Shown: positions 32,923-41,814, numbered from the stretch's first letter. The stretch is DNA of 64,000 nucleotides from DAOUJI01 sp965224415 (GCA_965224415.1 CBDCZB010000001.1:434001-498000); one strand, 5' to 3'. Program-made: numbers and translations. The notes: generated by a model from the sequence alone, not told the origin.

Positions 32923-34021
32923 TATGTCGGATGAGCTGGACAGGTTCCTGAACCTCTACGACGTTGAGGCGGAGGCCCGCCGGATTCTGTCCACGAAGGT
33001 CTGGGGTTTCATCGAGGCCGGAACTTACGAAGAATACACGTTGAAGCGGAACCGCACGGCCTTGGACGCCGTGTGCCTGAGGCCGCGGTTTATGGTCGAC
33101 GTAAGAGAGCGGGACGCAACAACAACGGTCATGGGCCACAAAATCGACTTCCCCGTGATGATCGCTCCGGCGGGCCACCACGGCATCGCCCACCGAGACG
33201 GAGAATGTGCCGTAGTCCGGGCCGCCGGGGAGGCGGGAACTATTATGGGAGTCGGTGCCGACTCCAACTACACCCTCGAGGAAATCGCGTCGCAGGCGAC
33301 GGCGCCTATATGGTTCCAGCTCTACCACAGGAGCCGGGAACTCAGCGAGATGTTGTTGCGGAGGGCTGTGGACGCGGGTTATTCCTCCGTCATGGTCACC
33401 GTGGACAACCCGATTCCGGGCACCAAGGAGCGGGACATCCGCAACCGGTACAGGCGGCCCGAGGGTCTGGAGTTGGCCAATTTCGTCGGGGAGAAGGCTG
33501 AGCTGGGGCTTGTCAAAGGAACGCCGGAAGCCCAGGCGTGGGAGATGCGGAGGCTGCCCTTTCGCTGGGAGGACGTGGCCTGGGTCAAGTCCGTCACGTC
33601 GTTGCCTCTGATCATAAAGGGAATCCGCACCCCTGCGGACGCCCTTGGATGCGTTCAGAGGGGCGTGGACGGCATCGTCGTGTCCAACCACGGTGCGCGT
33701 CAGCTTGACGGCTCCCACTCGTCCATAGAGACGCTGCCGGATATCGTGGACGCGGTGAACGGCAGGGCCGAGGTCTACTTGGACTCCGGCATACGCCGTG
33801 GGACGGATGTATTGAAGGCGCTGGCTTTGGGAGCCAGGGCTGTGTTTATCGGTAGGCCCTTGTTCTGGGGTCTGGCCGTAGGGGGCGAGGCTGGCGTATC
33901 GCGGACGCTGGAGATACTCAGTGCGGAGTTCGACCGTGCTATGGGCTATTGCGGAGTAACCCGAGTGGACGAAATAGGCCCTAACCTGGTCTCGTTGCCC
34001 GGCCAGCACGGCTGGGTCTGA
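32912..34021 (+). CDS. FMN-dependent alpha-hydroxy-acid oxidase/dehydrogenase
   Basis: 369 residues of the lactate/glycolate oxidase family. FMN and substrate residues appear in RPRFMVDVRERDATTTVMG, FPVMIAPAGHHGIAH, IWFQLYHRS and the catalytic VSNHGARQLDGSHSSIETLPDIV, followed by YLDSGIRRGTDVLKALALGARAVFIGRPLFWGLA. The usual Tyr-Tyr near residue 25 is replaced (GFIEAGTYEEYT), so substrate preference may differ. ATG 32912 overlaps the preceding gene by 11 bp; ATG 32924 (MSDELDRF) is equally plausible. Neighbours suggest oxidation of a hydroxy acid before CoA activation. Confidence 0.9.
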   Translation: MASNMSDELDRFLNLYDVEAEARRILSTKVWGFIEAGTYEEYTLKRNRTALDAVCLRPRFMVDVRERDATTTVMGHKIDFPVMIAPAGHHGIAHRDGECAVVRAAGEAGTIMGVGADSNYTLEEIASQATAPIWFQLYHRSRELSEMLLRRAVDAGYSSVMVTVDNPIPGTKERDIRNRYRRPEGLELANFVGEKAELGLVKGTPEAQAWEMRRLPFRWEDVAWVKSVTSLPLIIKGIRTPADALGCVQRGVDGIVVSNHGARQLDGSHSSIETLPDIVDAVNGRAEVYLDSGIRRGTDVLKALALGARAVFIGRPLFWGLAVGGEAGVSRTLEILSAEFDRAMGYCGVTRVDEIGPNLVSLPGQHGWV

Positions 34022-34032
34022 CCCGATCGTAG

Positions 34033-35736
34033 CTATCGGCCCAGGCGTATGCCTGCTGCCTCCCGGTCAAAACAGCCTGCTGTGAGGTCCTCTCGTTCTC
34101 CCCGCAGCACGTCCTTGCGGACCCTCAGCGAGGGTGTCCGGGGCAGGTCTTCCCGCATCTCAATGTATCGGGGCACTTTGAAGTAGGCCAGCCTCTCGGC
34201 GGCCCAGTAAATCACGTCTTCCGGGGTGAGGTCCACCATCTCGTCGGAGGGAAAGACCGTAGTTTCGTCATCCGTTTCCTGCTGAGTAATCTGGAGGGGG
34301 TGGTATTTGCGATGGACCACGTAGGCCTTGACCTCTTCCTCTCCCAACTCCGACGGCACGGCGATGACGGCGCAGTCCATAACCCCTGGGTGTCGCTTGA
34401 TGATGTCCTCCACTTGTTGAGACGATATGTTCTCCCCCCTGCGGCGCACCACGTCCTTCTTGCGGTCTACAAAATACAGATGGCCGTCTTCGTCCACCCA
34501 GCCGAGGTCTCCGGTGTGGAGCCATCCGTTCCGAAGGGACTCGGCGGTCCGTTCCGGGTTGCGCCAGTACCCCGGCATCACTGCTGGATTGCGCAGAGTT
34601 ATTTCTCCGGGAGCGCCCGGCGGTTGGACGACTCCGGAGTCGTCCACGATTCTTAATTCATTCTGGAACCTGGAGTCGGGGTGCCAGCGGGGCTTGCCGG
34701 ACGACCCCTGGCGATGGGGTTCTCCCAGTCGCTCTATAGTGCCGTAGCAGGTCTCCGTCATCCCGAAGCCAATGAGGACTGCGGCCCCGAATCTGCGCTC
34801 GAACTCCTCAAGCATCTCCGGGGCCATCGCGGGCGAGCCGTAGAAGAGGCGCACGTTGTTGTCCCGGTCCGACGGCGACGGGTCCTGCTTGAGGAGCACG
34901 GGCATCATCATGCCGATGAAGTTGACGACCGTGGACTCGGACTGTCTCACCTGGTCCCAGAAGCGGCTGGCGCTGAACCTGTCCACCACCGTGAGTGTTG
35001 CGCCAAGACACAGGGTCCCCATTGTCGAGTAATACTGGGCATTGGCGTGGAAGTAGGGCATGCAGGTGAAGAACCGCTCGTCGGGCGTGGACTCTGTCCA
35101 CGTTGCGAAACCCTGACCTGACGCCGCGAACATGCTGTGGGTCAGCATGACGCCCTTCGGGTTCCCCGTGGTGCCGGAGGTGTACACCAGCATGGCTACG
35201 TCGTCGGGGTCTACTTCCGTATGCCCGGGCGGGTCCTTCGCAGGAGCCGAGTCCATCAGGTCCCAGAAGTCGAGCCAACCCTCAGGCAGGTCCGAACCGC
35301 CGGAGACCAGGATGGATGCCTCAAGAGACGGACATTGAGCCGCCGCAGACCGTGCGACGTCGAGCAAGCTTTCGTGGGTGACCAGGACCTTGGACTCGGA
35401 GTTGTTGATGATGTAGGCCGTCTCGTCCTGCTTGTAGGCCGTGTTCACGGTGACGCATATTGCGCCCAGCCGGGCGAGCCCCATCCAAATAAACAGCACC
35501 TCCCGCCCGTTGGGCAGGAACAGGCATACCCGGTCGCCGTGGCCCACTCCAAGCCGTGAGAAGGTCTGCTCAACCCTCCGCGTCGCTTCCTGGAACTCAC
35601 CGTAGGTTACGTCGTACTTGTCATAACGGAAAAAGACCTTGTCGGGGTGGCGCTCGGCGGCTGCGTCGATGATTTCGGCCAGGGTCATCTCCCAGGGCAG
35701 ACGAGAAGGGTCGCTTGTCGTGATGATGTCGCTCAT
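34033..35736 (-). CDS. Acyl-CoA synthetase (AMP-forming), 567 aa
   Basis: Activates a carboxylic acid to its CoA thioester with ATP. ANL-superfamily motifs are the P-loop MLVYTSGTTGNPKGVMLTH, the substrate-binding LIGFGMTETCYGTIERLG and the adenylate-binding LHTGDLGWVDEDGHLYFVDRKKDVVRRRGENIS. The late-domain lysine (RTPSLRVRKDVLRGE) has the T-x-x-x-R-K form close to the family PKTxxGKxxR. The ATG overlaps the stop of the next synthetase gene by 4 bp. Relatives include crotonobetaine/carnitine-CoA ligases; the substrate is not readable. Confidence 0.88.
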   Translation of the reverse strand: MSDIITTSDPSRLPWEMTLAEIIDAAAERHPDKVFFRYDKYDVTYGEFQEATRRVEQTFSRLGVGHGDRVCLFLPNGREVLFIWMGLARLGAICVTVNTAYKQDETAYIINNSESKVLVTHESLLDVARSAAAQCPSLEASILVSGGSDLPEGWLDFWDLMDSAPAKDPPGHTEVDPDDVAMLVYTSGTTGNPKGVMLTHSMFAASGQGFATWTESTPDERFFTCMPYFHANAQYYSTMGTLCLGATLTVVDRFSASRFWDQVRQSESTVVNFIGMMMPVLLKQDPSPSDRDNNVRLFYGSPAMAPEMLEEFERRFGAAVLIGFGMTETCYGTIERLGEPHRQGSSGKPRWHPDSRFQNELRIVDDSGVVQPPGAPGEITLRNPAVMPGYWRNPERTAESLRNGWLHTGDLGWVDEDGHLYFVDRKKDVVRRRGENISSQQVEDIIKRHPGVMDCAVIAVPSELGEEEVKAYVVHRKYHPLQITQQETDDETTVFPSDEMVDLTPEDVIYWAAERLAYFKVPRYIEMREDLPRTPSLRVRKDVLRGEREDLTAGCFDREAAGIRLGR

Positions 35737-37385
35737 CCCGCTGCCCTCTCCTCTTCCATCTGTCTTAGCTCGACGCGCCGTATCTTTCCGCTGATGGTCT
35801 TGGGAAGCTCCGTGACGTACTCCACAGCTCTGGGGTACTTAAAGGGAGCGGTTACGGTCCGCACGTGGATCTGGAGGCTTTGAGTAAGCTCGTCGGAGGG
35901 CTGATAGCCGGGGGCCAGCACCACGAACGCCTTTACGATGTTGCCCCGAATCTCATCGGGGCTGGCCACGACCGCCGACTCGGCGACGGCGGGATGCTCT
36001 ATCAGGGCGCTTTCCACCTCGAAGGGGCCGATCCTGTAGCCCGCCGAGATGATTACGTCGTCGGCCCTGCCTACGAACCAGAAGTACCCGTCCTCGTCCT
36101 TGAATCCCTTGTCCCCGGTCAGGTACCAGTCTCCCTGGAAGCAGGACTCCATCGCGTCCTCATCCTTCCAATACTCTTTCATAAGCCCCACGGGCCGCTC
36201 CGGCTTGACCTTGACGGCGATTTGGCCCTCCTCGCCTGGAGGGAGCTCGTCACCGTCCTCGTCCACTATGGAGACCTCGAACCCAGGGGTCGGCTTACCC
36301 ATGGAGCCGGGCTTTATGTCCATGCAGCGGTAGTTGCCCACCAGCAGCGTCGTCTCGGTCTGACCATACCCGTCGTAGATGTTCAGGCCCGTGCCTTCCT
36401 CCCAGAGCTTCATCACCTCGGGGTTCAACGGCTCGCCGGCGCCGGTGCAGTGACGCAGGCTGTTGAGGGCGTATTTGGTGAGGTCTTCCAGCACCAACAT
36501 ACGGTAGGCGGTGGGAGGCGCGCAGAAGCTGGTTACGCCGTACCGTTCCAGAATCCTCATCGTCAGGTCGGCGTCAAAACGCCCCACAGCGTTGTGCTGC
36601 ATGATGGCGGCGCCCTGAATCCATTGGCCGAACAGCTTGCCGTAGGCGGTCTTGGCCCAGCCAGTGTCGGAAATGGCCCAGTGGAGATCGGTGGGTTTCA
36701 GGTCATGCCAGAACTTGGCGGTGCCGACGTGGGCGATGGCGTATGACGCCTGGGTGTGGAGGACCATCTTGGGCGGACCCACTGTGCCGGAGGTGAAGTA
36801 GATGACTAATGGGTCGTCGCTGCGGGTCGGTTCGACGCTCCCCAGAGCTGAGGACTGGTTTTCCCTCTCAACGGTCCAGCTGGTCCATCCCCGGCGTTCG
36901 CCGTCGATTAGAATGACGTGCTTCAGAGTGGGGCATGAGGCGATGATTTCGTCCACCTTGTAGGCGTTTTCCGCATCGACTATCGCCACGCTGGCCTCTG
37001 CGCGGTTTACGCGGTATTCGATGTCGTGGGGAGTGCACAGCACGGTGGCGGGCATGGGGACGACGCCCAGCTTCATCATGCCGAGGTTGGCCACGTACCA
37101 TTCGGGAACGCGCGGCGCCATTATGAAAGCCCGCTCGCCTTTTTCCACGCCCAGCCCGAGCAGCATGTTGGCGAACTTGTTGGAAAGGACTTTGAGGTCA
37201 TAGAAGGTGTGCTTGTCGGCGGTGTCGCCCGCCGGGTGCACCGACACTAGGGCCAGCTTGGTGTGGTCGTCCGCCCAGCTGTCCATCACGTCGAACCCGA
37301 AGTTGTACAGTTCGGGCACTTCCAGCCGGAATTCCCGGCGGGCCGTTTCGTAGTCCTGCATGTTAGGAGATAGGTCTATGGTCAT
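35733..37385 (-). CDS. Acyl-CoA synthetase (AMP-forming), medium-chain/acetyl type, 550 aa
   Basis: Second ANL enzyme, upstream of and coupled to the first by an ATGA overlap. The P-loop is VIYFTSGTVGPPKMVLHT, followed by GAGEPLNPEVMKLWEEGTGL, IYDGYGQTETTLLVGNY, the DKGFKDEDGYFWFVGRADDVIISAGYRIGPFEVE hinge and the catalytic lysine in ELPKTISGKIRRVELR. The HWAISDTGWAKTAYGKLFGQWIQGA block is typical of the acetyl/medium-chain (AcsM-like) branch. Two tandem ligases of different branches suggest two acids in one pathway. Confidence 0.88.
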   Translation of the reverse strand: MTIDLSPNMQDYETARREFRLEVPELYNFGFDVMDSWADDHTKLALVSVHPAGDTADKHTFYDLKVLSNKFANMLLGLGVEKGERAFIMAPRVPEWYVANLGMMKLGVVPMPATVLCTPHDIEYRVNRAEASVAIVDAENAYKVDEIIASCPTLKHVILIDGERRGWTSWTVERENQSSALGSVEPTRSDDPLVIYFTSGTVGPPKMVLHTQASYAIAHVGTAKFWHDLKPTDLHWAISDTGWAKTAYGKLFGQWIQGAAIMQHNAVGRFDADLTMRILERYGVTSFCAPPTAYRMLVLEDLTKYALNSLRHCTGAGEPLNPEVMKLWEEGTGLNIYDGYGQTETTLLVGNYRCMDIKPGSMGKPTPGFEVSIVDEDGDELPPGEEGQIAVKVKPERPVGLMKEYWKDEDAMESCFQGDWYLTGDKGFKDEDGYFWFVGRADDVIISAGYRIGPFEVESALIEHPAVAESAVVASPDEIRGNIVKAFVVLAPGYQPSDELTQSLQIHVRTVTAPFKYPRAVEYVTELPKTISGKIRRVELRQMEEERAAG

Positions 37386-37520
37386 GGAGCAATGCCTTTG
37401 CCGCAGATCGAATCAATAATCCGGCTCATGCACCGCCGTAAGCTTGGAAGGCGCGCGCCGTGGCCTGTGGGGATTATATCGGCTGTCCGGCAGCGTCTCA
37501 ACCCTGGCGGGTCGGCCCCG

Positions 37521-37529
37521 TGCTATACT
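37521..37529 (+). promoter_or_regulatory. Extended -10 promoter, probably the original promoter of the 38406 SDR
   Basis: TGCTATACT lies 40 bp before the IS5-family element. With the element removed the SDR start would be about 65 bp downstream. No clear -35 box. Confidence 0.4.
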
Positions 37530-37581
37530 CCGATTGGCACGTTGGCCCGGATATTCGTTAGCCAATTAGGGCCTGTTCACA

Positions 37582-38022
37582 CTAACGCAACGCATCGACT
37601 ATAAGAGTGAGTAGGATGAAGCCTAGGAAGAGCACATCCAGCTTCTCGAAGCGAGAGAAGATACGGCGAAAGCCCTTCAATCGCCGGAACAAGCGCTCAA
37701 CTTCGTTGCGTCTCTTGTACATCTCCATGTCGTACGTCCATGGGGAGACCCGTGTCGAGGACGGCGGAACGACGGGAGTGAATCCCAGCGCCAATGCGAG
37801 TTGGCGTGTCTCGTTGCCCTCGTATGCACGATCCATCACTATAGACAAGTTCTCTCGCTGTGGCCCAAGACGGTTGAGCAGCTTGCGTCCTTCAGGCGCG
37901 TCGTGGGCTTGTCCGGCGGAGAGGGAGAACATCAGAGCCGTTCGAGCATCTGCGGCAACCATATGAATCTTGGTGGTCCATCCTCCCCGGGACTTGCCGA
38001 TGGACTGCGGTCCGTTTTTTTT
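37582..38022 (-). CDS. IS5-family transposase, catalytic half (orfB)
   Basis: Continues from the A8 run (38022-38015) in the -1 frame: NGPQSIGKSRGGWTTKIHMV is the conserved IS427 segment. The second Asp of the DDE triad is in LSIVMDRAYEGNETRQ, and the Glu in KRRNEVERLFRRLKGFRRIFSR. The stop codon lies in the terminal repeat. Upstream in-frame sequence to 38484 is not part of the gene. Confidence 0.88.
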   Translation of the reverse strand, partial: KKNGPQSIGKSRGGWTTKIHMVAADARTALMFSLSAGQAHDAPEGRKLLNRLGPQRENLSIVMDRAYEGNETRQLALALGFTPVVPPSSTRVSPWTYDMEMYKRRNEVERLFRRLKGFRRIFSRFEKLDVLFLGFILLTLIVDALR

Positions 38023-38339
38023 AACGCGCCCGTGCCATCGGGATGCACCTTGACAATCGTGCTGTCCACCGAAACCGCCTCGATATTGATGCGCACTATC
38101 TGCTCTCGTTGAAGGTGTTCGAACACCCGATTGAGGACTCCGTTTTTGGACCAGCGGTTCATGCGGGTATAGACTGTGTGCCAGGAGCCAAACCTCGGAG
38201 GCAAGCCCCGCCACTTGCAACCATGCTCGGCGACGTACAGAATTGCGTTGAGGACTTGGAGGTTCGACATGCTCACGTTGCCGCGTTGCACCGGCAGACA
38301 AGGAGCTATTCGTTCGTATTGAGCTTCTGTAAGTTCCAT
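37932..38339 (-). CDS. IS5-family transposase, N-terminal half (orfA)
   Basis: Starts MELTEAQYERIAPCLPVQRG, followed by the DUF4096-type NAILYVAEHGCKWRGLPPRFG and the first DDE aspartate in INIEAVSVDSTIVKVHPDG. At GALKK the A8 run allows a -1 slip into orfB to give a complete transposase of about 255 residues; without it the frame ends 27 codons later. This is the usual expression mode of IS427 elements. Confidence 0.88.
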   Translation of the reverse strand: MELTEAQYERIAPCLPVQRGNVSMSNLQVLNAILYVAEHGCKWRGLPPRFGSWHTVYTRMNRWSKNGVLNRVFEHLQREQIVRINIEAVSVDSTIVKVHPDGTGALKKTDRSPSASPGEDGPPRFIWLPQMLERL

Positions 38340-38405
38340 CCTCCAATGATATCATATTCAACCCAATAGTGTGAACAGGCCCTAGCTCGACAAGAGGAGG
38401 CAGCC

Positions 38406-39155
38406 ATGCGGTTGGAGGGTAAGGTTGCCCTGATAAGCGGAGGAGCCAGAGGAATGGGCGCCGTTGAGGCGAAGCTGTTCGCAACGGAAGGCGCCAAAGT
38501 CGTCATAGGTGACGTTCTGGAAGCGGAGGGCAAGGGCGTCGAGGCCGAAATCAATGAGTCCGGCGGCGAGTGCGTCTTCATCAGACTCGACGTTACGGCA
38601 GCTGCGAACTGGCAGGCTGCAGTAGACCTTGCAGTGGGACGGTTCGGAAGGCTGGACATCCTGGTGAACAACGCCGGCATCTCCAACCGGGCCACCCTGG
38701 AGGACACTTCCGACGAGGCGTGGGACCGCATGTTGGACATCAATGCAAAGGGCGTTTTCCTGGGTACGCGACACGCCATTCCGGCCATGCGGGATTCCGG
38801 CGGAGGGTCCATAATCAACATTTCGTCTATCTACGGACTCATCGGAAGCCGTACGTCGGCGGCTTATCACGCCTCCAAGGGCGCCGTTCGGCTGCTTACC
38901 AAGGCCACGGCGATACAGCACGCCTCCGAGAACATCCGCTGCAACTCGGTCCACCCGGGTTTCATACAAACCCCTATGACCGAGGTATCCTTCTCCGACG
39001 AGGAACACAGAGAACGTCTGATAGCGAACACCCCGCTTGGAAGGCTTGGGGTCCCCGAGGACATAGCCAAGGGCGTGCTCTACCTGGCCTCCGACGAATC
39101 GTCCTACGTTACAGGAGCCGAGCTGGTTATCGACGGCGGCTTCACAGCCCAGTGA
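38406..39155 (+). CDS. Short-chain dehydrogenase/reductase
   Basis: 249-residue classical SDR. NAD(P) motif ALISGGARGMGAVEAKLF, NNAG at 89, catalytic Ser in INISSIYGL and Tyr-x-x-x-Lys in AAYHASKGAVRL, then the C-terminal YVTGAELVIDGGFTAQ. An Asp after the second strand (VVIGDVLEAEG) points to NAD. GAGGAGG stands 5 bp before the ATG. A close paralogue is at 51882-52637. The upstream promoter region is interrupted by the IS5-family element, so expression may have changed. Confidence 0.9.
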   Translation: MRLEGKVALISGGARGMGAVEAKLFATEGAKVVIGDVLEAEGKGVEAEINESGGECVFIRLDVTAAANWQAAVDLAVGRFGRLDILVNNAGISNRATLEDTSDEAWDRMLDINAKGVFLGTRHAIPAMRDSGGGSIINISSIYGLIGSRTSAAYHASKGAVRLLTKATAIQHASENIRCNSVHPGFIQTPMTEVSFSDEEHRERLIANTPLGRLGVPEDIAKGVLYLASDESSYVTGAELVIDGGFTAQ

Positions 39156-39222
39156 CGACGCCCGTCTGTGTTAAAATCTATTCCACTTCCGAATGTAACG
39201 CCCTATATTTGAAAGGAGTTCA

Positions 39223-40080
39223 ATGCTGCTCTCAGAACGCCGCCAGCGCTACCGGAACATCCTGGAAGGTGACCAGTGCGTTCATCCCGCGTCGGTCTTT
39301 GACGCCATGTCGGCCCGGATGGCCGAGTCCCTGGGGTTCGAGGTGGGGATGTTGTCGGGGTCCATAGCTTCCGGGACGGTGCTTGGGGCGCCTGACCTTA
39401 TTGTCCTGACCCTGAGTGAGTTCGCGCAGCAGGCCCGTCGGGTGACACGCTCCTGCGACATCAGCCTCATGGTCGACGCCGACCACGGCTACGGCAATGC
39501 GCTTAACGTAATGCGGACTGTGGAGGAGATGGAGGCCTCCGGCGTCTCCTGCCTGACCATAGAGGACACCGTGCTTCCCAGGGGTTTCCGTAGCGGCGAG
39601 GAGCTAATCTCTCAGGAGGAGATGGTGGGGAAGCTGAAGGCTGGGTTGTCCGCCAGACAGGACCCGACGCTGGTAATAGTGGGACGCACCAACTCGCGGG
39701 CCTGCTCAGGGCCGGAAGAGTTGGCCGAGAGGGCCAGGGCTTATGAGGCTACGGGAATCGACGGGATATTCGTCGCCGGTCTCAGCAGCGGTGAAGAACT
39801 GGACGCCATTCTAAGCGCCACCAAGCTGCCCTTGCTCTTGGGGTCGGCCCCGGCGTCTCTCGGGGGAAAGGAAGAATTGGCTAAGAAGCGGGTCAGGATA
39901 GCCCTGCAAGGCCACCTACCCTTCTATGCTGCGGCCAAAGCGGTCTACGACACCCTCAAGCACCTTGCTGATGGAGGGGCGCCGGCCGACGTACAGGGCA
40001 ACCTGGCCGCCGGAGAGCTGCTGGACATATCCATGAAGCAGCCTGAATACTCAACATGGACCAAAGACTTTCTCAACTAG
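39223..40080 (+). CDS. Isocitrate lyase/PEP mutase superfamily enzyme (oxaloacetate decarboxylase-like)
   Basis: 285 residues. The family motif is SLMVDADHGYGNALNVMRTVEEMEASGVSCLTIEDTVLPRGF, with the metal-binding acids, then VIVGRTNSRACSGPEELAERA. The catalytic cysteine loop of isocitrate lyase (KKCGH) is absent, while the opening ILEGDQCVHPASVFDAMSARMAESLGFE resembles oxaloacetate decarboxylases of the PA4872 type. It probably cleaves or decarboxylates a small 2-oxo acid. It lies between the SDR and a SnoaL-like gene in a run of rightward genes with short gaps. Confidence 0.82.
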   Translation: MLLSERRQRYRNILEGDQCVHPASVFDAMSARMAESLGFEVGMLSGSIASGTVLGAPDLIVLTLSEFAQQARRVTRSCDISLMVDADHGYGNALNVMRTVEEMEASGVSCLTIEDTVLPRGFRSGEELISQEEMVGKLKAGLSARQDPTLVIVGRTNSRACSGPEELAERARAYEATGIDGIFVAGLSSGEELDAILSATKLPLLLGSAPASLGGKEELAKKRVRIALQGHLPFYAAAKAVYDTLKHLADGGAPADVQGNLAAGELLDISMKQPEYSTWTKDFLN

Positions 40081-40089
40081 GAGGCGGCT

Positions 40090-40593
40090 ATGACGATGGA
40101 CAAGGCGATTTCAGAGATGCTGGACCGGCAGGGGATACGGGACTTGATGGCCCGGTATTACCGAGGCATAGACAGAAAAGACGTGGAGTTGATAGGCGAC
40201 TGCTTTACGGAGGACGCCTACGCCAGATACGGCACTTTCGAGGCTATTGGACGTGACCGCATCAAAGAAGTCCTCGGGACGATCGTTCGTTGCTTCGGCG
40301 CCTCCACGCATTCGAGGGGCGACCAGGAAGTCAAGCTCGACGGTGACACGGCCGAGGTGGAGACCTATGCCGTGGACTATTTGAACTATACCATTGATGG
40401 CGTCCCCCACCAGTCCACCCACGGCCTCAGATACCGCGACACCATGGTCCGGGAGGGCGAAATATGGCGCGTGAAGCACAGGGTGCTCCACTCCGACTGG
40501 ACCCGCGCCTACCCCATTGATCCCACTGTACCCCTCCAGTTCGATTCGGACCAATCCCGGGCCCTGATAAAAGGAAGACAGATAGTCCAATAA
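40090..40593 (+). CDS. SnoaL-like (NTF2-fold) protein
   Basis: 167 residues: AISEMLDRQGIRDLMARYYRGIDRKDVELIGDCFTEDA is the classic opening of SnoaL-like cyclases/isomerases/hydratases. It is followed by the cone-shaped beta-sheet with STHGLRYRDTMVREGEIWRVKHRVLHSDWTR. AGGAGG is 5 bp before the ATG and the gap to the lyase gene is 9 bp, so they are probably co-transcribed. The family includes steroid isomerases and dehydratase-like proteins; no specific reaction can be assigned. Confidence 0.8.
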   Translation: MTMDKAISEMLDRQGIRDLMARYYRGIDRKDVELIGDCFTEDAYARYGTFEAIGRDRIKEVLGTIVRCFGASTHSRGDQEVKLDGDTAEVETYAVDYLNYTIDGVPHQSTHGLRYRDTMVREGEIWRVKHRVLHSDWTRAYPIDPTVPLQFDSDQSRALIKGRQIVQ

Positions 40594-40626
40594 CTGGGGA
40601 GACAATAGACTGGCGGGAGGTTGGCT

Positions 40627-41814
40627 ATGGTAGAGCAGCTTGCAAGGCCCAAGGACAAGGTGGAAGTCTACTGGTTCTCGGAGCAGCCCAACGGCTACAT
40701 CACAGACAACGACCTGGAGAAGTACCCTTCAGGACGGCTGGGATTTCCCAACAGCCACTTCGACCGGGAAAAGGCCCACGTACTCTATTCCCAGTACCAT
40801 GACCAGTACGCATACGCCGACGAGGTGGACTTCGACGGCATAATGAGCAACGAGCACCATTCGGCCTACTGGTGCATGAAACCCGCCGTGAACCTGGATG
40901 CGGCAGTCATATCCAAGCTGACCAGGAAGGTGAAAATCGCCATCCTGGGGAATGTCATCGCCATCAACGACCCCGTAAGGATGGCGGAAGAAATTGCCAT
41001 GCTGGACTGCTACTCTGGCGGCAGAATCATATCCGGGTTCGTCCGGGGCGGCGCTGTGGAAAGCCTTCAGGGTGGCATAGACCCTTCAGAGAACCGGGAA
41101 CGGTTCGAGGAGGCCCACGACCTCATCATCAAGTGTTGGACGGAGCCCGGCCCCTTCCGGTTCGAGGGGAAGCACTACCAGTACAGGGTGGTCAACCCGT
41201 GGGTCCTGCCGATGCAGGAACCGCGCCCGGACATCTGGTTCCCCGGCACAGGCAGCCCTGAGAGCGTAGTCTGGGCTGCGAGCCACGGCCATCCCTACAT
41301 GAACCTGGGCGCTCTCCTGGAAATCACCCAATGGCTCAAGGACATATACATAGAGACGGCGCTCGAAGCCGGATACAAGCCCGGGCCTGAGCACTTTGGA
41401 TACCTCCTCAAGGTGTTCTGCGCCGACACCGACGAAAAGGCCATCGAGATGGGCCGGCGGTTCCTTTGGACCGAGAACCATCGCCAGCGCGGGCTCAGGG
41501 AGCACGTGGACCCGCCCGGCTACCAGTCCAGGGGAGCGCTGAAGGTAAAGGCACAGCGTCCTACGGCGGGAGGTTTCGTCGGTCAGAAACTCAACTACGA
41601 CCAATTGAGGGGTCTCAACAACATCATCGTGGGAAGCCCGGATACGGTGGTTTCGAAGCTGACGGAGGTCATCTCGCGCCTCAACCCCGGCTACCTGCAC
41701 ATATACGGGAACGAGGGCGACATGCCCCACGAGGACGTGATGCGCTCCATCGAGCTGCTGGGCAAGGAAGTGATTCCCGCTTTGCACGAAATCAAGCTCC
41801 AACCCTACGAGTAG
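40627..41814 (+). CDS. Luciferase-like (LLM class) flavin-dependent oxidoreductase, paralogue 2
   Basis: 395 residues from ATG 40627, six bases after GGGAGG. It follows the 27737 enzyme over its full length: VEVYWFSEQPNGYITDNDLE, FDGIMSNEHHSAYWC, AILGNVIAINDPVRMAEEIA and PRPDIWFPGTGSPESVVWA. Here it stands in a different neighbourhood, after SDR, lyase and SnoaL genes and before a peptide-type importer. Two copies with strongly conserved pocket segments suggest the same chemistry on related substrates. Confidence 0.88.
   Translation: MVEQLARPKDKVEVYWFSEQPNGYITDNDLEKYPSGRLGFPNSHFDREKAHVLYSQYHDQYAYADEVDFDGIMSNEHHSAYWCMKPAVNLDAAVISKLTRKVKIAILGNVIAINDPVRMAEEIAMLDCYSGGRIISGFVRGGAVESLQGGIDPSENRERFEEAHDLIIKCWTEPGPFRFEGKHYQYRVVNPWVLPMQEPRPDIWFPGTGSPESVVWAASHGHPYMNLGALLEITQWLKDIYIETALEAGYKPGPEHFGYLLKVFCADTDEKAIEMGRRFLWTENHRQRGLREHVDPPGYQSRGALKVKAQRPTAGGFVGQKLNYDQLRGLNNIIVGSPDTVVSKLTEVISRLNPGYLHIYGNEGDMPHEDVMRSIELLGKEVIPALHEIKLQPYE

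Larger units (their letters stand above)
37569..38382 (-). mobile_element. IS5-family (IS427-group) insertion sequence
   Basis: 814 bp with perfect 16-bp terminal inverted repeats GGGCCTGTTCACACTA (37569-37584 and, inverted, 38367-38382). TA is present on both sides (37567-37568, 38383-38384) as the target duplication. Two transposase frames overlap at an A8 run. It lies in the leader of the SDR gene, leaving only 21 bp, with the ribosome-binding site, between element and start codon. Perfect ends suggest a recent insertion. Confidence 0.93.

Noticed and set aside
32903..34009. Minus-strand frame of 368 codons opposite the FMN oxidase
   Set aside because: Mirror frame of a high-GC gene; no motif, while the plus strand has the complete oxidase signature.
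37582..38484. Single 300-codon transposase frame reaching to 38484
   Set aside because: The part above the A8 run runs across the IS terminal repeat and into the SDR gene; the real N-terminus is in the other frame (38339), joined by a -1 slip.
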